Of a stretch of DNA of 64,000 nt, positions 56,001-64,000 are shown one piece after another. This DNA comes from Camellia lanceoleosa (lineage: Eukaryota; Streptophyta; Magnoliopsida; Ericales; Theaceae). The first letter of the stretch is position 1. Each line of letters starts with the position of its first letter. Both the position numbers and the translations under genes were made by a program. The stretch lies in assembly GCA_025200525.1 (NCBI GenBank), contig CM045759.1, positions 1,550,001 to 1,614,000 of the forward strand. Reading direction: 5' to 3'. Under the pieces are notes generated by a model. The model was not told the DNA's origin and made no database searches. It was given only the letters and a program-made list of their open reading frames with translations.

Positions 56001-59000
56001 AGAGACAAATATAAAGCAGTCAACATAACAAATAAGATGGTGAGGATTCATAAAATCATTCCTGGAAATAACCAACTTTCAGGAGCTTCCTAAATAAGCT
56101 TGGGCCAGCCAAAATGATATTTTTTGCTCTTCTTTATTGTGACAGTTTGGAGACTAACTTTAGTGTGGCAGTTTGAAGACTAACACAAAGCAGTGGTTGC
56201 GAAGTCCCATTGTGGTTGTGTTTTGAGCTTATCTTAGCACAGGAAAAAAAATGTTGCATTAGTTTTGGGACACTGGTTTTAATTACCTAAAATTGGCCTA
56301 TTTGACTTAACATTAACCTTGATATTTTGGAACTAAAAATTGTGAAAACCAGATTAAGGGCAGAAACTAGATCCTCAATCAAAGCCTGCTTGAAAAGAGC
56401 TTGAGTGGAGCACTCAGTGGTTTCTAAAAAAATATAAAAATTCCAAGAGGCTCCTTCTCGTAGCCTGCTCAAAGAGCGGTCACATGGGAGACAACATTAC
56501 ATGAAAGAGAACAAGGATAGTAGTGTGCTTGAGCTGAGTAACATGCACAAGTTTTTGTAATTCATGCAATGTCTTTTCTAAACAAACTATAAATAGGCAT
56601 TAGGCTAAGGGCTCTCAGAAAACTCTGATATATTAATCAGTGAAGAGACCTGAATGTTCTAATGATTCAATCGCTTTAAATGATTCTTTTCTTTTGACAA
56701 AAGTCCATGGACTTTTGCCCTGCTACATGCCTTTGGTTGATTGAGTATCGAAGCCACGAAGAGAAAAATGGTTGAGACTGTGGTTTGGCTATTCAATAAA
56801 GAGGAGTATAAAGGTTTTAGAGCCACCATGTCTGAAGAATGAATGTTACACATGGAAGACGTCAAAATGTGAAGGTCAACCGGGTTTGGGTTGTAAGTCC
56901 TTACTTTCTTGAGTCTTGTATAAACTCTTAATTGATAGAGGATTGTTATACCGATGGGGTATGCCTATAATTTTTCTTTTAAGGATTGTTTTTCCTAATA
57001 TTTTTTTTGATAAGTTGTTCCTAAACTTTTCCACATAAACTGCCGTCTCATTTCCTTTTACTTGTATTATTACCATTGTGATTGATTAATTTATACAAAT
57101 TGGCATTAGTTTGTGCCTGATAAATTGCTTACCTAATTTTAATTTGTTAAAAAAATGCCTAGGGTAGCGTATTCACCCCCTTTTGACACAAACTTGTCCA
57201 CCTCTACGATTTCAAATTTGAGTTTTCCTCCTTAATCATTCTATATTCTTAAATAGAGCTACATTTCACCTTGAAATTCAACCGTCTAATTCAAGGGTGC
57301 TTACTTCCGCTATTGTTCCTCTTCCATCTCCTACTCTTCTAACACTCATTTCACTAATATTATGCAATAACCTTTTGTTTTACCTCTTATCACTTCTTTC
57401 AAATTTTTACAACAATCATAATCATTCCAACATACCAAAGTTTATATCCTATTCCTTTAATTTTCAAAGATTTCCCCCCACCTTTTTAGTTTCTTTACAC
57501 AAATAATGTTAATTACCCTTCTAATCATAGTATCTACAAATGCCATCCATTTACCTATCAATATTATAATGTTCAAGGCATATCCCACTCTCTTGGACTA
57601 ACTTCGTTACCCGCACTAGTCTATTGAAGTTTGAAAACCCTCACCTAACCCTCACCACACCAATTGTCAATGTGGCATGTTACATGGGGAGAACGCCCTA
57701 GTTATACCCTTCACCATTTATAACTACACACGGGCTTTGATGCAGCATGTCGCAAGTAGGGAATGCCCCAACTGAGCAATTTTAGGATCCATGCTCATAA
57801 AGATGTGACTATAGGTTTTACGTTGGCTATCAACCTCTTGCACAAGGTTTTTTGTTTTTTCCCCCCAAATACTAAATCAAAGGGGTTCTCGTTCGAATCT
57901 TGAGAAACAAGGTGTATACTGATTTTAAGAACTGAAAATATTCTTTTCAATGTTTGATTCGTCTACAAGCATAAACTGATCAGTGACTATGACATACAAA
58001 TATATTCATAGTCTAAAAGGACAATTTTAAGGTTTTTTGCATTTTAAAAGTATAGCATGTTATCTAACATTTTGTTACTGTTAGCAACATATGTTGAAAT
58101 CAAAATAAATGGTGCAGTGTAGACATTAACTTCAATTTCATTTTCCACCTCTAGAAGACTGGTTTGTGGGTGTAGATTGAAAGGGTAAGAAGAATGAAGT
58201 CGGTGGTTGGAATAGTTTGTGCATCGAAGGCATTGTCAGATTGAACAAAAGCACCAAATTCAAGTCATAGTCTCATTGTTTTCTTTTAGTTCCTCAATCC
58301 ATAGCTTGTTCATCTTATTTCGTTGTGATTGGCCCAATACCTTCACAATCTTGAGCTTTTTTCTATTCCATGTAGCTTATGTGTACATATGATTAGTTTT
58401 AACAACTTGTAAGTTGTGACCTCTTGACTGAAGTACGTTGGGAATTGGCCCTGGATTGATGTCAAGGAGGCCAATTTCTCGAAAATAGGTCCTACACATC
58501 AGAATAGACTTGCTCAATGACAAAATAGTAAGCTACTTAAGTTGTTACCTCAATGGTGAGATGCTGGTACCAAGATATGGCAGATCTCTCACTTGCAATA
58601 ACCCTAGATGGTGAACAAGAACATAAAAGCAGGCTTGTAAATGGATTTTCCGCTATCAAACTGCGTGGAATAGAGAACAATGGCACTGTTCCATCATCAT
58701 TCTGTTAAATCAATATAACTGTAACTTGTCAATAATGAATATATGAAGAGGATAATGGAGTAATAGACAATAATATCTAGATGAAGTTTGTGCTTATGTG
58801 ATGGCATAACAATTTCCACATAAATTTTTGCAGAAACTCAGGAACCTGGAAACCAGAGGTCAACTATAAGGATTTCAGAGAGAGAGGGAACAGGGGAAGG
58901 GCAAGAAGAAGAAAAAGAAATAACTACTTGCGCAGTGCCTCAAACTATAGTGATATGGTTCCTGGTCAACCAACATATAAATAAGACGCATGCAAAGCAT

Positions 59001-61753
59001 ACCAACAACAAAAAGCATTGACATAATTATTAGAGTTAATTACACCAAGAACCCCTTAACTATTAGCGAATATCAACTTACCCCCTCATTTATGAACCCA
59101 TACATTTTGACCTCTTCAACTATAAGAATGTTATCACTTTCAGCCCCTCCAGACCATCTTTAGAAGGGGGGCATTTGTACAGTTTTTATAGTTGAGGGAG
59201 TCAATATATACGGGATCATAAATTAGGGGGGTAAGTTGATATTCGCTAGGGGGTCTTGGGGTAATGAACCCTAATTATTAACGCATCTTTACAAGCATCC
59301 TTGATCAATACAACAACCAACTAATCTCAAAATCCAAACAAAACACGAGTAATCTTGTAAAAAATCCAAATGCACATTTCATTACTAGATGCGCACCTGT
59401 ATAAATAGAACAGGAATCTTCACATTTCCAACCACACCTCTAGTGCTAGATTTTGCATAAAAATCTTCTATGGCATCAAATCCATATGATACCATAGATA
59501 TCGCTTTTTCAAAATCTCGGACAGATGTTGCTAGTAGAGCCCTTTCTACATCAAATCCTTTTGCTCTACCCTGAAATAGTCCCTGAAAGCATTGAAAATC
59601 AGTATAAAGAAGTCACTCTAATGAAAAGACAAATGACAAGCACTACATGGTTGACCCACTTGGAGGCTTGCGAAATCTAGCACAATTTAAGTTTTATGTT
59701 GAAACATCTCCAGTCTCAAAATAAAGAAGATTAAAATCCAAACTAAACAAATAGAATCTTTGCAAAATTTACAAACCTTGTTAGATTGTAGAATATCTAT
59801 GAGGCCACCTGTTAGCTTCTGATCAAGAACAATGTGATGAGAGGACCTAGTGGCCTCCTCTAAGTCAAAAGGATTGTCAATGCATGTAGCAGCTGTAAGA
59901 GGTGTTCTTTCTCCAACTTCAGCCAGGTACTTGGTTAGCATGTTTGCACCATAACCCCAGCCAACACCCATCAATGTTGTCCATGGCCTTGCCTTATTGA
60001 TGAATTGTATAGCTGTGCAGATATCATCGCTGTCAGCAGCCGTAAATAACCTACATAAATGAAGTAATTCAGGTGTCCTACTATCAGCTTGTTCTCGGAG
60101 AAAAAAATTCTAAAAAGGACCAGGATTTTCTTATCCACAACCCAGTGTGTGAATGTATCTCATTCTAATACCCAAATATTTAAGGCATATGGTAGGTTCA
60201 TACGCAAAGCATAAAACTAACTATTAATCAAATTAGGATGCTATTCAACTAGCAAGTTTCACCAAGCTGCAAAAAGTCAAGGAACACAATTCAATATTAG
60301 TGAGTAGAAAAGAATAAAGCAGCAGGGACCCAAGCATGTACTGTGGTGAAGTTCAAAGGTTCAGTGAAGTGAGGTGCAGGTGCTCAAACATGCATAGAAT
60401 ACATGCACATATCAAAGTAAACATATGGTTAGCCATATTTTTTTAATTGAGTGATTAATATATATAGTACAGCCGACTCATTTGATAGGATTTAAGGCTT
60501 GGTTTGGTTTGATTAATATATGTAGTAAAAACTTTGCTGAACACATTCCCAGAATAAATTAACCAGACAATCTGAAATCCAAGCCCCCCAAAAATGCAAG
60601 ACCATACATACAATTTTTCTGTATTGCTGAGTCTGCTGACATCGCATTTGCTCAGTTACATGCCTCTCTATTTTGTTTTTGTTTTACTTTTTTAATTTTT
60701 TTTTCCCCCCTTTCTACTTCTTTTCATCTTTTCTGCCAGGAATTCAATGTATAAAAGCTATATCTAGATGTTTTTCCAATCCAATTTAGATCAAAAAATT
60801 GAGTCAATACACCTTCTGTACCAGGAATTCAATGCATAATGCTCTACCCAATTTAGACAACACAACATCTATTTAAAAGGCTATAAAAAATAGCAAACAA
60901 ATTTGTCTAGAGAATTTAAAGTTGACATAATTATGGACAAGCAATAGCAGCAACAGAGTAGAATGGAAAGAAATGACAATGAAACACACCGTGCCGTGGT
61001 GAGTGGTGAACCAGCACACCCCCTAGGATTCATGACAACAGGAAAACAACCGCGCTTCAACGATTCGCACACAAACCACCGAATATTCTTATCCATACTC
61101 CCATCAGCAGTTCCGGGAACAAGCAAAAGCGTGGTATCCAATCCACGCTCCTCCGCCAAGTCCAAATTCGCCGGCCAATCCAAAGAAATGACTCCTCCAT
61201 CATCACTACTCACACACACTCTCTGATACACAAGCTTCTCTTCCACGTCCTCCTCATCACTGTCCCAAACTCGAATCCTCCCACTGTTCAACCTCACGAA
61301 ATGCCTATCCTCCTTCACTAGCTTCTCATTCACGTCCTCCAATTCGAACGATATCGAAGGACAACGAAGAATCACGAAACGGTTAAACGGCGTGGGACTG
61401 GTGAACAAAATCCACTCGCCGATGTCAGAGAGTCGAGGAATTGGATTGGAATTGAAGCGAGAGAGGTAGAGAGAGACTCCGGAGGCGAAACCTAGGGCTG
61501 GAGCGATTAAATCTAGAGAATTGATTGAAGGAAAGTGAGAAACTAAGTTTTGGAACAAATTGTCGAAAGGAGATGGAGATGGAGATGGAGATGGAGATGG
61601 ACCTAACTGAGTGCGAACGAGGAAGATTGGATTGGGTTTGAATCTTCGAGGTCTTCTCCATACTCGATACTCGCGAAGTTGAAATGGTCTTATGTGGAGA
61701 ATTGCGAGGGTTCGATGAGGCTGCTTTAATGGAGATTGTAATTGGAGACTCAT
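46779..61753 (-). CDS. EMB8-like alpha/beta-hydrolase and CPBP (CAAX-protease-like) fusion protein
   Basis: Eleven exons on the minus strand: 61753-60990, 60050-59777, 59582-59397, 58701-58549, 55656-55192, 54386-52011, 51205-51000, 50924-50769, 48303-48069, 47732-47419, 47084-46779. All GT/AG; about 1811 residues if the last-exon frameshift is bridged. The N-terminus is Arg/Ser-rich and acid-poor, like a chloroplast transit peptide, followed by an (SP)n stretch. Residues ~210-460 are an alpha/beta-hydrolase of the EMB8/YheT type (LLLVPGTADGS, NPRGCAGSP, ATCIDNPFDLEEATR). A long acidic region follows in the 2.4-kb exon, with DNETKVD and QPMESEG repeats. Then come transmembrane segments and a CPBP domain with EELLFR (E1676, E1677, R1681). 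Arabidopsis At2g03140 has the same architecture, from memory. Function unknown; probably a plastid membrane protein. Oddities are in the findings. Confidence 0.85.
48990..49205 (+). mobile_element. 3' remnant of an RTE-type LINE in an intron
   Basis: The plus strand reads VNRDMNLLNLTNEMTLDRIK, then RRIHAGDS (stops between), followed by tgatgggacttaaggcttag. That is the C-terminus and 3' tail common to plant RTE retroposons (..DLxLTExMALDRxxWRxRIHVADP..). It is 5'-truncated, antisense to the host gene, and inside the 2.5-kb intron 48304-50768. Confidence 0.6.
49520..49570. repeat. AT-type microsatellite in an intron
   Basis: gtatatatatatatatatttta followed by ttatttatatatatat lies in the same intron as the LINE remnant. 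Confidence 0.7.
50206..50687. mobile_element. Non-autonomous TIR transposon, short form, in an intron
   Basis: It begins GGCTCTGTTTGGAAGAGC and ends TCTACCAAACGCTACCTTAA. The right ~150 bp are the reverse complement of the start of the 2807-3838 element, and the ggttgaccag-type core matches too. At about 480 bp it is half the length of that copy. It lies just inside the intron next to exon 8 (50924-50769). Confidence 0.5.
56140..57180 (+). mobile_element. Possible LTR relic in the large intron
   Basis: The region contains a TATA box followed by a transcribed-leader-like segment (actataaataggcattagg, 56589-56607; then ctaagggctctcagaaaac) and ends with gtattcaccccctttt near 57168, a phrase often found after LTR ends of plant Ty1/copia elements. 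No second LTR or duplicate ends are visible. The host intron is 55657-58548. Confidence 0.35.
59024..59032. repeat. Target-site duplication of the intronic MULE MITE, left
   Basis: TAATTATTA, identical to the nine bases at 59272-59280 beyond the other terminus. Confidence 0.85.
59033..59271. mobile_element. MULE-type MITE in an intron with perfect 9-bp duplication
   Basis: The 239-bp element begins GAGTTAATTACACCAAGAAC and ends TTGGGGTAATGAACCC. Longer inverted arms are visible (tagcgaatatcaacttacccc against ggggtaagttgatattcgcta). It lies in the intron 58702-59396 of the fusion gene. No coding sequence. Confidence 0.85.
60440..60530 (+). mobile_element. Second RTE-type LINE or SINE tail, intronic
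   Basis: gtacagccgactcatttgataggatttaaggcttggtttgg matches the 3' tail motif of the 48990-49205 remnant (tttgatgggacttaaggctt). It is very short, so it may be either a truncated LINE or a SINE sharing its tail. Confidence 0.45.
61566..61600. repeat. Coding (GGAGAT)n repeat
   Basis: ggagat is repeated about five times on the plus strand inside the first exon of the fusion gene. On the coding strand it gives alternating Ser-Pro residues (SPSPSPSPSP) after the likely transit peptide. Its length probably varies between individuals. Confidence 0.85.
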
Positions 61754-62852
61754 TCTGGTGATCAACAGCAACAAGAGATGAGTCTGGTCATTGAATGCTC
61801 TTTGAATGTTAACGTCAAGTTAAAAATAAAGAGAGCTCGAAGCAGAGAGAGAGAGAGAGAAAGATTAGACGAACCGTGAAGCCTCCAGAAGAATTGCAGA
61901 GGCGGGAATGGATGGTGATCGGGAAGGCGGTGGAGGCTATTTTCAACCAACTATGTGGACAGAACAGAAGGGAAGGGAGAAATTATCCTGTGTTTCCGAA
62001 CACAATATTAGCAGAGTGCTGTTCCAATTACCTTAGTTGTTATTAATTTTTCCTTCTTTTCTAGATTGATATTGAGGTACACACCGATAATAACATAGTA
62101 TTCAGCGTACATACGATAAAAAACGGATTCCTTTCCTAGGTCCCACCGCTAAGGCACCTAGTCCGTCCACTCACTTGGGCTGCTTTGTTAGATGTTCAAG
62201 GGCTTGTTTTGGATGGGCTGGGTTCGTTAGACATAGGCAGTCCTAATTTCAAAGCCCACAGACCAGTAGTGTTGTCAAACACTAATAAACGACTGTAGCC
62301 CAATTGAACTTCGCATGGCGATGTCCAAATTGGACTGGGCAGCAGCCTGGCCCTAATGAATCTCTTTTCTCTCTGTTTCCTCCTATATGCATTACTTCTG
62401 TCAATTCTTAAGTCAATTTTTAAATGATATGAATATAATCAGGGACATTTAAACAGAAGTTTTAATTTATGAACTTAAATTTAATTAAATTTTAATTATA
62501 ATTTTTTAGACTTTCAAATTGTATTAGATTTTTAATAGTTGGAATTACCTTTTAAATAATAATTGTTCATTATTTATAAAGGAATATAATGATTTGATAT
62601 TTATTTTGATTTTTAAAATTTTAAAATATCAACTTTCAAATTGAAAAAACTAAAAAAAAAAAATTATGTGCAAAAAAAAAAAATTTTTTTTGAAAAAATT
62701 AAGAAAACTGAATTATTTTTTGTGCAAAATTAAAAATTTTGTATCTATAAAGAAACATGATGATGGAACATTGATGCGCAAAATTAAAAAAAAAAACTTT
62801 AAAAATAAAAAAACTAATTATGTTCTGAGTTTTAAAATTAGAAAAAACTGTT
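61754..62852. other. Upstream region of the fusion gene and adjoining intergenic DNA
   Basis: The first ~230 bp are GC-richer with a GA run (61845-61860) and probably hold the 5' UTR and core promoter of the minus-strand gene; I see no clear TATA box. The rest to 62,400 is unremarkable, then A/T-rich. Confidence 0.4.
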
Positions 62853-64000
62853 AGCTTCCGTTTGGGAAGTGAGCTGCCTTTTTGGCTTTTTTAGCTATAT
62901 GAGCCTGGGCTCAAAAACTTGGTTTGGGAAGGACTTTTTGGCTTTTTTGACTTTTTGGCTTTTTGGTGAGGTGTCACCCTGATAAATTACCAAACTGCCC
63001 TTTTTTACTTTTGTTTTTTATTTTGATTTTTATTTTGGGTTTGGATTTCCCATATTTTGCTTAATTTTTTTATTTATTTTTTTTATTTTAATTTTGGATT
63101 TGGATGTGGCGTTTTTTGCTTAATTTTTTTTTAAAATTTTTTTATTTTGGTTTTGATTTGGCCAATTTACGTTTTTTGCCGTTTTTATTGAAATTTTATT
63201 ATTTTTTATTTTATTATTTTGGGTTTTATTTTGGCTTATTTTGGTAAAATAAATTTTTTTTTTTTGGATTTGGCGTCTTTTGTAAAAATTTATTATTTTA
63301 TTATTTTGGGTTTTATTTTGGCTTATTTTGGTTAAAATTAATAAAATTTTTATTTTGAATTTGGCGTGTTTTGCTTAACTTTTTTTTAAAAAAATTTATG
63401 TTTTTGTTTATTTTATTTTTTTATACTTTAATTAGTTCTTGTTCTTTAATTTTATTTGAAGTATTAAAATAATGTAAATAATGTAAATAATTTAATAAGC
63501 AAAAATTTAAAATAAATATTCAAAAAATTATTAATTTACGTTTCTACGGTTTTGTCATTTTTTTACGATTTCGTCGTTTTTTTATAATAATTTTTTTTAT
63601 TTGTAATTTTTTTTTATTAATTACTAATTTACGATTTTGTCGTTTTTTTATTTGTAATTTACATTTTTTGCCGTTTTTATTAATTTAAAATGTTATTATT
63701 ATTTTTATTTGTAAATTATTTTAAAATGTTATTAATGTTATTAATTTAATTTTTTTTAATTTTAAATAATTTAATTTTAATTTAATTTTAAATATTTATT
63801 TTTATTTTAATTTTAATTTGCTTTTTAAATTTTATATTTATTTTTATTTTATTTTAAGTATTTAAATAATGTAAATAATCTAAAAATTCTTTCAATAGTA
63901 AAAAATTAAAATAAATATTCAAAAAATTTAAATCGTAAAAATTTAAATAATTTAAATATTCAAAAAATTATTTTAACAAAAAAATTTAAATAATTTAAAT
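62853..64000. repeat. Start of a Tourist-family element followed by T-rich degenerate repeats
   Basis: agcttccgtttgggaagtg at 62853 matches the GCCTCCGTTTGGGAAG terminus seen at 9505-9677 and 28215-28455. A second ttggtttgggaagg follows at 62919. The rest is T-rich, with ttattttgggttttattttgg repeated (63212, 63301) and ggatttggcgt-type phrases spaced about 85-130 bp. The right end of the element is not in the window. Confidence 0.45.

Noticed and set aside
1..64000. CRISPR arrays, bacterial operons, rRNA or tRNA genes
   Set aside because: No regularly spaced direct repeats of CRISPR type, no Shine-Dalgarno-led gene clusters and no recognisable tRNA or rRNA sequence were seen; the gene structures are clearly plant nuclear.

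Overview
The window is nuclear DNA from a flowering plant, most likely a eudicot. It is AT-rich and holds three intron-containing plant genes among many transposon remnants. There are no bacterial-type operons, and I saw no tRNA, rRNA or CRISPR. I cannot name the species from sequence alone.

Layout. 1-18.8 kb is gene-poor. It contains small Tourist-like and MULE-type elements, a solo LTR with a perfect 5-bp target duplication (5423-6197), a segmental duplication (13.66-15.85 kb), and an unusual array (7.84-10.17 kb). That array repeats a module resembling the plant snRNA promoter (USE motif plus TATA box, usually 33 nt apart). 18.9-25.0 kb is a complete sucrose synthase gene (+) with TATA box, leader exon, 1.45-kb leader intron and 13 coding exons, encoding 805 aa. 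25-30.1 kb is intergenic, with Tourist- and MULE-type elements. 30146-42411 is one nested structure: a long-inverted-repeat MULE-type element flanked by identical 9-bp duplications, whose right arm was split by an ~11-kb Ty3/gypsy retrotransposon (30998-41992, minus strand). The retrotransposon looks like the Tat lineage: extra RNase H domain, antisense additional ORF, and tandem repeats in its 3' region. It is decayed. 44216-46092 is a two-exon pectin methylesterase gene (+). 46779-61753 is a large minus-strand gene of 11 coding exons for an alpha/beta-hydrolase (EMB8-like) plus CPBP/CAAX-protease-like fusion protein. Its introns carry a MULE MITE, RTE-type LINE tails and other insertions. 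61.8-64 kb is AT-rich intergenic sequence.

The three genes do not form a pathway. Sucrose synthase feeds UDP-glucose to wall and starch synthesis, pectin methylesterase remodels wall pectin, and the fusion protein is probably a plastid membrane protein of unknown function. Points most worth a second look: the USE/TATA promoter array; the fusion protein, which lacks expected catalytic residues in both domains and shows a one-base frameshift in its last exon; the MULE/retrotransposon nest; and a repeat ending about 55 bp before the pectinesterase start codon.

All coordinates and splice sites were read by eye from GT/AG boundaries, reading frame and family resemblance. Family assignments come from memory of motifs, not searches.
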